IMG/VR virus record: IMGVR_UViG_3300042310_000471
Location: 1-44,035 of that record
DNA: 44,035 nt
Source of the DNA: a virus
Reading direction: 5' to 3' (one strand)
Under the pieces are notes generated by a model. The model saw only the letters and a list, made by a program, of their open reading frames with translations, was not told the DNA's origin and searched no databases. Positions 8,149-14,271 of the stretch are shown one piece after another; the stretch's first letter is position 1, and each line of letters begins with the position of its first letter. The position numbers and the translations under genes are program-made.

Positions 8149-8549
8149 ACGAAATAGCAACGAGAAGTGGTGTGGATGCCGAAGCAATCCGCCACGTTGT
8201 GGATCGCATAGTGCCTATCCTGGCTCGCTATCAGGGTGTCACGATAGATGAGACAGACTGCAAGTTATACGCTCAGGCTTGCCGTTCTCTGGCACAGCCT
8301 TACAACCCAAAAGGGTTGAATGAGTTAGAGATGAAAATCCGCAGGGAGTGCAAGTTTCGACCGACACCAAAGGAAGTCGAAGATTGGTCGGATGAGATAT
8401 CGCGTAGACATTCAGCGGCCAATGAAGCGGCGCGTCGCATCATGACAGCCACGCAAGCGATATCACCGCATCCGGAAGAGGACGAAAGAGCACGTGAGCG
8501 CTTCCGTCAAAAGTTTCGTGAGTTGATATCAGGAATGAGGATGCCATGA
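8145..8549 (+). CDS. Probable helicase loader (lambda P-like position)
   Basis: 134 residues, overlapping the initiator stop by four bases (ATGA). Helical and charged throughout. Residues about 66-82 (RRECKFRPTPKEVEDWSDE) recall the F-x-P-T/S-x-x-E segment common in phage P-type and DnaC-like loaders, and the C-terminus is Arg/Glu-rich. No Walker motifs, which agrees with P-type rather than DnaC-type loaders. The assignment rests mostly on position after an O-like initiator. Confidence 0.5.
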   Translation: MNEIATRSGVDAEAIRHVVDRIVPILARYQGVTIDETDCKLYAQACRSLAQPYNPKGLNELEMKIRRECKFRPTPKEVEDWSDEISRRHSAANEAARRIMTATQAISPHPEEDERARERFRQKFRELISGMRMP

Positions 8550-8899
8550 AATGGCGAGGTAGAAGACTTAAGTATGATCCGCTAGCTGAACACAGCGGCT
8601 ACAAGCATGCACCGCGAAGGCGTGTGAAGCTTTGTATTGAGAATGACTTGATGACGTACAGAGATGCAGCCATCTTCTTGCGTATGAATCCATCAACACT
8701 ACGTTGTTACAAGCATCGAGGGATTTTCACCGGCGAGAAGATGGGAAAGATATTTCTACTTCACGGGGAAAGTGTCCGTGCTTACATGGCAGCGAACGAT
8801 CCAGAAACTCTTCGGTGGTGGTTGACTCAGCGACCAGACATTTTGACCGGTCCGATTCTAGATGAGATGAAAGCAAACCAAGATGACAGCACAGTGTAG
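8546..8899 (+). CDS. Excisionase/MerR-like winged helix-turn-helix protein
   Basis: 117 residues. Residues about 35-80 (LMTYRDAAIFLRMNPSTLRC, YKHRGIF, KIFLLHGESVRAYM) match the excisionase-type DNA-binding fold: T/S-x-x-x-A-A-x-x-L, a recognition helix and a beta-wing. The N-terminus is very basic (MKWRGRRLKY, then RRRVK). It overlaps both neighbours. As no integrase is visible, it is more likely a transcription or replication regulator than a true Xis. Confidence 0.65.
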   Translation: MKWRGRRLKYDPLAEHSGYKHAPRRRVKLCIENDLMTYRDAAIFLRMNPSTLRCYKHRGIFTGEKMGKIFLLHGESVRAYMAANDPETLRWWLTQRPDILTGPILDEMKANQDDSTV

Positions 8900-9317
8900 G
8901 AAATGCGGTGCCGAGGGAGTCGCTACAGAGGGCGCACACGGCACAATGCTAGTCAACTGTACAAAGTGTGGGACGCTTGGATTTGGTAACGTCCTGAAGA
9001 AGAAAAACAAATATAGAAACACACGTGTCTATTCAATTGAACACGGAAACTTTGACTCCAAGATGGAGTTTAAACGCTTTGGTGTTTTGATGATGTTAGA
9101 AAAGGCCGGTGATATACAGGATCTCAAGCGCCAGGTTAGATACAAACTGGAGCATGAGGGAGTGTTCTTTGGAATCTACATAGCTGACTTTGTGTACCAG
9201 CAAAGCGGACAGACAATAGTCGAAGACGTCAAGGGACATAAGACAGCCACGTACAAGACTAAAAAGCGATTGATGAAATCAATACACGGTATTGACATAT
9301 TAGAAACCTCCTGCTAA
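8883..9317 (+). CDS. Zinc-ribbon plus DUF1064-type nuclease
   Basis: 144 residues. Residues 5-30 contain two C-x-x-C pairs (CRKCG and CTKCG), a zinc ribbon. Residues about 40-140 match DUF1064: KYRNTRV, DSKMEFKRF with the conserved Glu, then IYIADFVY and VEDVKGHKTATYKTKKRLM, the D-x(n)-E-x-K pattern of restriction-endonuclease-like folds. DUF1064 proteins are small phage nucleases, possibly Holliday-junction resolvases. The N-terminal zinc ribbon is an addition I do not associate with the typical family member. The gene ends at a strong promoter for the next gene, whose -35 and -10 lie within its last codons. Confidence 0.75.
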   Translation: MTAQCRKCGAEGVATEGAHGTMLVNCTKCGTLGFGNVLKKKNKYRNTRVYSIEHGNFDSKMEFKRFGVLMMLEKAGDIQDLKRQVRYKLEHEGVFFGIYIADFVYQQSGQTIVEDVKGHKTATYKTKKRLMKSIHGIDILETSC

Positions 9318-9320
9318 TAT
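9292..9320 (+). promoter_or_regulatory. Strong sigma70-like promoter for the small HTH gene
   Basis: TTGACA, 17-bp spacer, TAATAT. The -35 is a perfect consensus match. It is followed two bases downstream by a palindrome. The transcript would start about 9327, inside the palindrome, about 30 bases before the ATG at 9357. Confidence 0.75.
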
Positions 9321-9321
9321 C

Positions 9322-9340
9322 TGCGTGTTATGTTCACGCA
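9322..9340. promoter_or_regulatory. Palindromic operator TGCGTG-N7-CACGCA
   Basis: Perfect 6-bp arms with a 7-base centre, covering the expected transcription start of the Cro/repressor-like gene. The size suits an XRE-type dimer and suggests autoregulation by the product of 9357-9632. Confidence 0.6.
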
Positions 9341-9356
9341 AGTAAAGGGGAGTCTA

Positions 9357-9632
9357 ATGACTGGTAGTGATTTATCGAAAGCTCTTGGAGTGACCGACGG
9401 TGTAGTGTCAAGGTATGCGCGTGGTAAGAATATGCCATCACAAAAGCGCATCAAAGAAATTGCTGGCATTACGGGTGTCACATTTACTGAGTGTTCTGCG
9501 ATGTACTTAGTGGCGAACATTCGCTATCACTACGGTGAAGATGTTCTGAAGGCCGTGCAAGCTCACGGTCTCGACAATAGCGACGTTGCAGCTGTCGCAC
9601 AAATCATTGCTGCACTGAAGGGGAATCAGTAG
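9357..9632 (+). CDS. Small Cro/XRE-like DNA-binding protein
   Basis: 91 residues from the ATG at 9357, chosen for the AAAGGGGAG just upstream; an upstream in-frame ATG at 9330 lies inside the operator. Residues 4-50 (GSDLSKALGVTDGVVSRYARGKNMPSQKRIKEIA) fit an XRE-type helix-turn-helix with the S-R-Y-x-x-G-K-x-x-P signature. It has its own promoter and palindromic operator, as expected of a Cro-like or copy-control regulator. With no integrase in view, a lytic or early-gene switch seems more likely than lysogeny control. Confidence 0.8.
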   Translation: MTGSDLSKALGVTDGVVSRYARGKNMPSQKRIKEIAGITGVTFTECSAMYLVANIRYHYGEDVLKAVQAHGLDNSDVAAVAQIIAALKGNQ

Positions 9633-9634
9633 TT

Positions 9635-10102
9635 ATGAACACGTACCAAGCAATCTGGACAGAGACAGGTTCTGTACAGAAAACAATAAGTGGAATCATC
9701 AAGCATCTTCGTGAGACTGAAGATGTGCGCGTAGTCAACGCAGTTATCTCGATGGACACCAAAGGTGATCATCATGCTTGCAGTGCGCTCGTAAAGTTTA
9801 CGTTGGTCGGTAAGTATGAGCCGAAAGAGATCGTAGTAGAAGTCAACACACACTTCAAACAGGTTTCTATCGACCCAGACCTTAACTACGGAAACCGTGT
9901 AATGGACACAGTCAGCTTTACCATTGCAAGGATTACCGAAGATGACTTCGAGCGCATCTGGATGTACACAGCAGATGAGTTTGACGACAATGCTCACATG
10001 TGGAACCAGCACGTCAAGGAATCTGAGACCATCGCAGACTATCTTCACCAATACGATTATTGGCGTAAGCAAGACGCGATATTCAACCCAAAACACCCGT
10101 AA
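9635..10102 (+). CDS. Hypothetical protein
   Basis: 155 residues starting two bases after the XRE-like gene stop, so co-transcribed with it. Composition is ordinary and acidic (many Asp/Glu) with no membrane segment. The C-terminal third is rich in aromatic residues and Asp. I recognise no family. It might be an early takeover protein, but nothing in the sequence shows that. Confidence 0.65.
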   Translation: MNTYQAIWTETGSVQKTISGIIKHLRETEDVRVVNAVISMDTKGDHHACSALVKFTLVGKYEPKEIVVEVNTHFKQVSIDPDLNYGNRVMDTVSFTIARITEDDFERIWMYTADEFDDNAHMWNQHVKESETIADYLHQYDYWRKQDAIFNPKHP

Positions 10103-10154
10103 TAACTGGCCAACATCGTATAGCCAAACGGGACGGTCAAACGGACGGACAGGT

Positions 10155-10205
10155 GAGCGCTACATTTATACATTCGTATCCTAAAGCGAATCAAATGTAG
10201 TGCTC
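10155..10205. repeat. Long two-tier stem-loop between early genes
   Basis: GAGCGCTACATTT pairs with AAATGTAGTGCTC (13 bp, one mismatch), and the loop contains a second stem ATTCG/CGAAT. Pairing continues outward with GG/CC after one mismatch. No T-run follows, so it is not a plain terminator; a structured leader, processing site or small RNA is possible. The rest of the 166-bp gap holds a GGAC-repeat fragment at about 10130-10152 and nothing else recognised. Confidence 0.5.
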
Positions 10206-10268
10206 TCCTAAAAAATCACAAAGTGTTAGATGTAGTCACAACAGTTGACGCAAGTGGAGATGTAGACA

Positions 10269-10757
10269 ATGGATAAGTGTCCAAAGTGCGGTGTACCCGC
10301 AATGCAAGTAGAGAACGGTGAGTGTATCGAGTGCCGTTTGTTTCAAGTACACCGCGATCCAGAACCGGTGACGTTCGCAGAGAAGCTCAAGGTGCTCGTG
10401 TCTCGCCCAGGCACAGACACGTTCTTCACGCTCATGGCGCCCCTGTGGGCAGGGAGGATAGCTGTTCGCTTTCTTCCTGTTCCTACAGGGAAATGTGTCA
10501 AGTATCTGTACTTCGAAAGAGGTAGCCTGGTTACCATGGCTGTGCACTTCAAAAGCAATGCAATGGATGATTCTAAACTGAGCATGATGGATCTAGAATC
10601 CGACCAATGGCATTTGCTGCCAGAGGATATGGAATTCAGCTCCCCGGTAGAAGACCGGGAAGCACGTGCCATCAGAGTCTTGAACCACTTCAGTACAGAT
10701 GATCGCAAGCGCTTCTTCGCACACTGTGAACATGCCGAGACTTGGATGGACCAGTAA
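10269..10757 (+). CDS. Zinc-ribbon protein, unknown function
   Basis: 162 residues. The first 25 hold two C-x-x-C pairs (CPKCG and CIECR) spaced 15 apart, a treble-clef or zinc-ribbon knuckle. The remaining 135 residues have no motif I know. The gene stands alone: a 166-bp structured gap precedes it, and GGAC tetranucleotide repeats flank it on both sides (about 10130 and 10761), the second beginning three bases after the stop codon. This isolation suggests a separately acquired unit. Confidence 0.7.
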   Translation: MDKCPKCGVPAMQVENGECIECRLFQVHRDPEPVTFAEKLKVLVSRPGTDTFFTLMAPLWAGRIAVRFLPVPTGKCVKYLYFERGSLVTMAVHFKSNAMDDSKLSMMDLESDQWHLLPEDMEFSSPVEDREARAIRVLNHFSTDDRKRFFAHCEHAETWMDQ

Positions 10758-10760
10758 ACA

Positions 10761-10783
10761 GGACGGACGGACGGACGGACGGG
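10761..10783 (+). repeat. GGAC tetranucleotide tract, five copies
   Basis: Five exact GGAC units and a partial sixth, starting three bases after the stop codon of the zinc-ribbon gene. A second long tract lies at 11027-11048 and a short one near 10130-10152. Confidence 0.9.
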
Positions 10784-10821
10784 CGCGTATGTACATAGTG
10801 AGCGTACGCAATGCATAGTGA

Positions 10822-10853
10822 GCACGGTAGGAGAATATCCAACCGTGCTTTTT
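10822..10853 (+). terminator. Intrinsic terminator of the early operon
   Basis: GCACGGT/ACCGTGC 7-bp stem with an inner GGA/TCC stem in the loop, followed by five T and then CTTTG. Ends transcription through the zinc-ribbon gene before the gene-free region. Confidence 0.8.
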
Positions 10854-10947
10854 CTTTGTCTCTTTGTGGAGTCTGAAAGCTGATATAGACTCCACAAGAT
10901 GCATCGATGCGTACCTGATGTGTTGGATGCATGTAGGGTGCGTGTAC

Positions 10948-10991
10948 CGCACGTAACTGCACGTATATGCGCACGTAACCGCACGTATATG
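10948..10991 (+). repeat. Two tandem 22-bp repeats rich in GCACGTA
   Basis: Two 22-bp units that differ at one base; each contains two GCACGTA half-sites 11 bp apart, about one helical turn. The even spacing of four half-sites looks like a protein-binding array. Confidence 0.75.
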
Positions 10992-11026
10992 TGAAAACCC
11001 AAGACGGGCGGCCAAAACGGAAGCAA

Positions 11027-11048
11027 GACGGACGGACGGACGGACGGA
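11027..11048 (+). repeat. Second GACG tract, five copies
   Basis: Five GACG units in register plus a partial one. Directly followed at 11051-11080 by three 10-bp units of the type TGTGTGTGCA. Confidence 0.9.
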
Positions 11049-11050
11049 GG

Positions 11051-11080
11051 GGTGTGTGCATGTGTGTGCATGTGTGTCCA
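11051..11080 (+). repeat. Three 10-bp TG-rich tandem units
   Basis: Units GGTGTGTGCA, TGTGTGTGCA and TGTGTGTCCA. Alternating purine-pyrimidine sequence of this kind can form non-B DNA. Confidence 0.8.
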
Positions 11081-11434
11081 CGTCGCAAATGTGTTGGGAT
11101 CCATACCGGTCTGATCTGCAGCTTGCTGCATTGCATATTGGATTCTAAAACAAACGGGTAAACCCTGGCGATCGTAAAGGACCGGACGTAGCTGCAAACC
11201 GGACGCAATTAAGGCTGCTGCGGGTGTTCTATGGATCAGGTTTGCGGGTTTATATGTCAAGGTATGCATGCGTTTTAGGATGTACATGTGAGCGTTTGAG
11301 CGCCACGCCTAGCGATTAAATCACGTGTATATGTACACCCGCGCATCCGCGAGGAAAATTATCTGGAATCTCACGCGCGCGCGATTCCATTCTATGCAAA
11401 ATCATTTTTGTATCTGCATTTGATCGCTGCAAGT

Positions 11435-11476
11435 AGCAGGTATCCGGCAGCAGGTAGCAGGTATTCGGCAGCAGGT
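11435..11476 (+). repeat. Two tandem 21-bp repeats
   Basis: Two 21-bp units starting AGCAGGTAT and ending GGCAGCAGGT, differing at one base. They lie between the simple-repeat region and the island promoter; no coding role seen. Confidence 0.85.
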
Positions 11477-11487
11477 GCCATGCCCGG

Positions 11488-11568
11488 TATTGATCGCCCG
11501 CTGCGCAGCATGCGCGCCCGCGATCCCTGCAGCGCCTGCGAGCTCGCACCCGGTGTATTGATCGCCCG
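11488..11568 (+). repeat. Interspersed words TATTGATCGCCCG and CCCGCTGCGCAGCA (left flank)
   Basis: TATTGATCGCCCG occurs at 11488 and 11556 and again at 14405; CCCGCTGCGCAGCA occurs at 11497 and again at 14463. The two gene-free flanks of the island therefore share exact 13-14-base words. Confidence 0.8.
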
Positions 11569-11613
11569 GGCGCGTGTATCTGTTACACCTGAAAAATAGC
11601 TGCATGCTACACC

Positions 11614-11643
11614 TTGACATAATCGCGCCTATGCCTATATAAC
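11614..11643 (+). promoter_or_regulatory. Island promoter 1 (TTGACA-N18-TATAAC)
   Basis: Perfect -35, 18-bp spacer containing ATCGCGCCTAT, and TATAAC. Promoter 2 (13275) and the one in the late-gene cassette (33661) have the same -35, the same spacer length and nearly the same spacer sequence, so the three are copies of one element. Start codon follows at 11672 after GGTGGTATCGG. Confidence 0.85.
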
Positions 11644-11671
11644 CAACTATCAAACCAACAGGTGGTATCGG

Positions 11672-12214
11672 ATGGAACCAATTATTTTTAACCGGCCGGA
11701 TATCCGCGAATTAGCGGGTGAATTGATCAAATGCGGAATTTGTACGGGTGTAAATGTTAGCGGGCATATTGTCGCAAATTGGGCGCATTTCGGCCCGGCC
11801 GTGATTTATGTTAATAGCTGCTGCGATACTGAATTTATATGCCCGTCAAGGGTCGCGTACCGGGCCGGTGATTATGTCAATTCCCGGAAATCATACCTGC
11901 AGCGGATAACAGAAAACGCGATCGCCGCGGTATTACACGAAATGTGCGAAAACTGCAGCGTTAAACCGGTTTGCTGCGCAGCAAACGACGAATTCGAATT
12001 ACGCGAAATAGAAGAATCACATGCAGCATTTGAATACCTCAAAAATGGTGATTATGAATTCGTACGCGATCGCGCGCATGAATTAGGTATTGATGCTGCA
12101 CATTTGTACCTTGACGGTGAAAACCAACTGCAGCTAACAATTAATGGAACGGATGCATACCGGGTGAAATTCCGGGTGTATTTTTCTGATCAGATAATAG
12201 GGGAAATCGAATAA
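11672..12214 (+). CDS. Island protein, paralogue of the late-operon cassette protein
   Basis: 180 residues, unknown family. Residues 1-91 align with the 95-residue product of 33718-34005: both begin M-E-x-I-x-F-x-R-x-D-x-R-E-L-A-x-E-L, share Y-V/I-N-S-C and C-P-S, and have a Y-V-N before a C-terminal helix. The extra 90 residues here contain a cysteine cluster (CENCSVKPVCC) and a second, acidic half. Seven or more cysteines may bind metal. Codon choice is GAA/AAA-only, unlike the rest of the phage. It opens an operon with the next two genes. Confidence 0.7.
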   Translation: MEPIIFNRPDIRELAGELIKCGICTGVNVSGHIVANWAHFGPAVIYVNSCCDTEFICPSRVAYRAGDYVNSRKSYLQRITENAIAAVLHEMCENCSVKPVCCAANDEFELREIEESHAAFEYLKNGDYEFVRDRAHELGIDAAHLYLDGENQLQLTINGTDAYRVKFRVYFSDQIIGEIE

Positions 12215-12456
12215 TGGGAAATGTAGAAAATACCGGTTTGACTGTGCACGATGTCAAACGAGAAATAATGGAAAATCCTAAATTGCGGGCATTTGTAAAT
12301 GAATGGATTTCGTACGGGTTCGAACCAAGCTTAAAGGATTTTTACGCGATCACAAATTCAGGCGCGGGTGTATCCGGTTGGTGTATCACCGCGATTTGTA
12401 CCGCTACTGAATTGCGATCAGACAATTGGAAATTGGGAGAATGGGGGAAAAAATGA
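12214..12456 (+). CDS. Hypothetical island protein
   Basis: 80 residues, its ATG overlapping the previous stop by one base and its stop overlapping the next start (ATGA). The N-terminal half is charged and helical; the second half contains WCITAICTATE. No family recognised. Tight overlap on both sides means it is co-translated with its neighbours. Confidence 0.6.
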   Translation: MGNVENTGLTVHDVKREIMENPKLRAFVNEWISYGFEPSLKDFYAITNSGAGVSGWCITAICTATELRSDNWKLGEWGKK

Positions 12457-13220
12457 AAACACTTATGACGGTAAACAATTCAGGCGCGCTTGACATCAAA
12501 CCACGCGATACTACAAAAATATCTGATTTGATCGCAGCGGTAGAAAAATCAGACAATGACAAAATTGGCCCGTGTAGCTGCACATGGGTTGCACAAATAT
12601 CATGCCCGCCCGCATGCCCGCATATGGGCGCCGGGTGTTATGCGGAAGGTGGTATGGCGGGCTTTACTACGTCAAGGTTAAACCGTGCAGCGGCAGAATT
12701 TGCTACCCTATCACCTGCAGCGATCGCAATGATAGAAGCTGCAGGGATCGATCAATTAACCGGGCGCCGGGATTTACGTTTGCATGTAGTAGGCGACGCT
12801 AGGACCGATAAAGCGGCGCAAATTCTATCTGCTGCTGTGGATAGGTTTATAGCCCGTGGTGCAGCTAAAGGTAAAACCGTACGCGTTTGGACGTATACGC
12901 ATGCCCGCGATACACGCCGCGAATCGTGGGGCCGCATATCGGTTTTACGATCGTGCGAAACAATGCCACAAGTGCGCGCCGCGCATGCTGCCGGGTTTGC
13001 TGCTGCGATTGTTTTACCGGAACACACACACGATCGCGCATATAAACTTGACGCCGAATTTACCGGTATCCCATGCCCGGAACAAACCGGGCGCGCCGCT
13101 AATTGCATTTCATGCGGGCTATGCATGCAAGATAGCAAATTACACGCTAGAAAACGGGTAATTGTATTTGCTGCGCACGGGCAGGGGAAAAAGAAAATGC
13201 TACACCTTAAAACGGTGTAG
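12453..13220 (+). CDS. Cysteine-rich putative metal/Fe-S protein (DUF7227/Gp88-like)
   Basis: 255 residues from the ATG at 12453 with GGGGGAAAAA upstream. The N-terminal part has cysteines at 41, 43, 51, 55 and 62 (CSCTW, CPPACP, GAGCYAE) and the C-terminal part has PCPEQTGR followed by CISCGLC near residues 205-225. The central region (LRLHVVGDARTDKAAQILSA, VRVWTYTHAR) looks like a TIM-barrel strand-helix series. Phage proteins of the DUF7227 or Gp88 type share these N-terminal C-P-x-x-C-P and C-terminal C-x-x-C-x-x-C signatures; their function is not known to me. The stop codon lies inside a hairpin. Confidence 0.65.
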   Translation: MKTLMTVNNSGALDIKPRDTTKISDLIAAVEKSDNDKIGPCSCTWVAQISCPPACPHMGAGCYAEGGMAGFTTSRLNRAAAEFATLSPAAIAMIEAAGIDQLTGRRDLRLHVVGDARTDKAAQILSAAVDRFIARGAAKGKTVRVWTYTHARDTRRESWGRISVLRSCETMPQVRAAHAAGFAAAIVLPEHTHDRAYKLDAEFTGIPCPEQTGRAANCISCGLCMQDSKLHARKRVIVFAAHGQGKKKMLHLKTV

Positions 13221-13221
13221 C
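13199..13221 (+). terminator. Hairpin over the stop codon of the cysteine-rich gene
   Basis: GCTACACC/GGTGTAGC, perfect 8-bp stem, 7-base loop; the TAG stop is in the right arm. No T-run follows, so it may act as an mRNA 3-prime stabiliser or with the next hairpin. Confidence 0.5.
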
Positions 13222-13245
13222 TATCACCAGGGATCGCCCGCTAAA

Positions 13246-13276
13246 AATACCCGCGTGAATTCACCATGCGGGTATT
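13246..13276 (+). terminator. Hairpin overlapping the next promoter
   Basis: AATACCCGC/GCGGGTATT, 9-bp perfect stem, 13-base loop. Its last two bases are the first two of the -35 of island promoter 2, so termination of the first operon and initiation of the second are packed together. Confidence 0.6.
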
Positions 13277-13304
13277 GACACAATAGCGCCTATACGTGTA
13301 TAAC
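13275..13304 (+). promoter_or_regulatory. Island promoter 2 (TTGACA-N18-TATAAC)
   Basis: Same design and spacer motif (AATAGCGCCTATACG) as promoter 1. Drives the cluster of very small genes that begins at 13336. Confidence 0.85.
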
Positions 13305-13335
13305 TAAACATCAAACGAGATAGGGTAGAAATCAA

Positions 13336-13431
13336 ATGTTCAAACGTTTTCAGGTATCGCTAGATGATCTTATGTTGGTTTACTGCAGCATTTTAGCTGC
13401 AGGTATGATCGTTGCTTTATTCTTTATATAG
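13336..13431 (+). CDS. 31-residue membrane protein
   Basis: MFKRFQVSLDDLMLVYCSIL and then a hydrophobic end AAGMIVALFFI. One predicted transmembrane helix with a basic N-terminus. First gene after island promoter 2. Function unknown. Confidence 0.55.
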   Translation: MFKRFQVSLDDLMLVYCSILAAGMIVALFFI

Positions 13432-13441
13432 GGGAAATCAA

Positions 13442-13540
13442 ATGTTAATTAGTTATCTGATCGCCGGGTTTATCGTTGCTGCATTTCTAGCATTTGGCAT
13501 TTATTCGATCGTCGTAAAGGGCGAAACACTAGCGGGTTAA
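13442..13540 (+). CDS. 32-residue membrane protein
   Basis: Starts after GGGGAAATCAA. Residues 2-24 are hydrophobic (LISYLIAGFIVAAFLAFGIY), with a short polar tail VVKGETLAG. One transmembrane helix. Function unknown. Confidence 0.6.
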   Translation: MLISYLIAGFIVAAFLAFGIYSIVVKGETLAG

Positions 13541-13553
13541 GGGATCAATAAAA

Positions 13554-13646
13554 ATGATTATTGTAGGCTGCATTCTAGTATTTTTGTTTGCGCTGTTATG
13601 CGTTTGTAGCGGGCCTAATTGCGGGCCGTGGAAAGGTGGAAAGTAA
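13554..13646 (+). CDS. 30-residue membrane peptide with cysteines
   Basis: MIIVGCILVFLFALLCVCSG followed by PNCGPWKGGK. The helix is followed by a cysteine motif that resembles a lipobox, but the peptide is too short to call a lipoprotein. The ribosome-binding site is weak (AAGGGATC). The stop codon abuts the next start. Confidence 0.5.
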   Translation: MIIVGCILVFLFALLCVCSGPNCGPWKGGK

Positions 13647-13838
13647 TTGACTTTGTATACAATAATTGCATTTGCGATAATGCAACAAACGCTATTTTTA
13701 GGCGCGTTTTTGATTTTCCGCCGCAGGGTAAATACCGGCCGTGCTATTTACTACGGTTACATTGCAAGCTTGCAAGGTTGCGGCATTGTAGCCGCGGTAT
13801 TGATCGTGCGTCATTTAATCGGTTTGCTTTACCTTTAA
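13647..13838 (+). CDS. 63-residue two-helix membrane protein
   Basis: TTG start directly after the previous TAA, so expression probably depends on coupling. Two hydrophobic helices (about 2-24 and 36-62) separated by a basic turn FRRRVNTGR. This hairpin form resembles small holins, but size and context do not prove that. Confidence 0.5.
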   Translation: MTLYTIIAFAIMQQTLFLGAFLIFRRRVNTGRAIYYGYIASLQGCGIVAAVLIVRHLIGLLYL

Positions 13839-13860
13839 GGTAGCAGGGGGAAAATCAAAA

Positions 13861-14112
13861 ATGGATCAACTGAATTCTATACACGTAACAATACACCTGA
13901 AAACGGATCGCATTATGCAACCTTCAAAATGCGCGTACGTTCCAAATTGGGCGGATATTGATCGTTTGCTTGACGGCTTGACCGGTGCCATTATAACCGG
14001 GCAGATATCGCACGAATTTTTGACGGGCGCAATTGTATCTGCTACCAAATTGTCGGAATTTGATACCCGGAAATTCAAATATAACGGGTTAGAATGGGTG
14101 AAGGTGTATTAA
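13861..14112 (+). CDS. Soluble 83-residue island protein
   Basis: Starts after CAGGGGGAAAATCAAAA. No membrane segment; mixed alpha/beta composition with NWADIDRLLDGLTGAIITGQ. The only clearly soluble product in this cluster. No family recognised. Its stop overlaps the next start (TAATG). Confidence 0.6.
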   Translation: MDQLNSIHVTIHLKTDRIMQPSKCAYVPNWADIDRLLDGLTGAIITGQISHEFLTGAIVSATKLSEFDTRKFKYNGLEWVKVY

Positions 14113-14225
14113 TGTTAGTACTAATTGCAACGGCGCTTTTAAGTATCGGTTTGCTAGCTGCAGCGATCGCGTTTTCTACTTTGTGGAATTCTGCGGATGC
14201 AATGGAAAAATATAACGCGGATTAA
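14112..14225 (+). CDS. 37-residue membrane protein
   Basis: MLVLIATALLSIGLLAAAIA followed by FSTLWNSADAMEKYNAD: one N-terminal helix and an acidic tail. Last gene of the cluster, 21 bases before a strong terminator. Contains one GCGATCGC octamer. Confidence 0.55.
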   Translation: MLVLIATALLSIGLLAAAIAFSTLWNSADAMEKYNAD

Positions 14226-14246
14226 CACGCGCACAAATCAGAAATC

Positions 14247-14271
14247 AAACCCGGGCCTATAACCCGGGTTT
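14247..14271 (+). terminator. Terminator of the small-gene operon
   Basis: AAACCCGGG/CCCGGGTTT perfect 9-bp stem, 7-base loop, followed by ATTCTATTT. Confidence 0.8.

Larger units (their letters stand above)
10758..11671. other. Gene-free 0.9-kb stretch with simple repeats, ahead of the island promoter
   Basis: No convincing gene on either strand. Long minus-strand frames here (for example 10343-11287) consist of Ser-Val-Arg-Pro repeats translated from GGAC tracts and are not credible. The stretch holds GGAC repeats, a terminator, 22-bp and 21-bp tandem pairs, a 10-bp TG-rich triplet repeat, interspersed 13-14-base words shared with 14400-14480, and the promoter at 11614. Confidence 0.7.

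Noticed and set aside
9626-10096. A 156-codon minus-strand frame
   Set aside because: Fully antisense to the plus-strand gene 9635-10102, which is coupled to the XRE-like gene and has the better start.
10343-11287. A 314-codon minus-strand frame through the gene-free region
   Set aside because: Its middle is Ser-Val-Arg-Pro repeats created by GGAC tracts, it overlaps a well-supported plus-strand zinc-ribbon gene and a terminator, and it lacks a ribosome-binding site.
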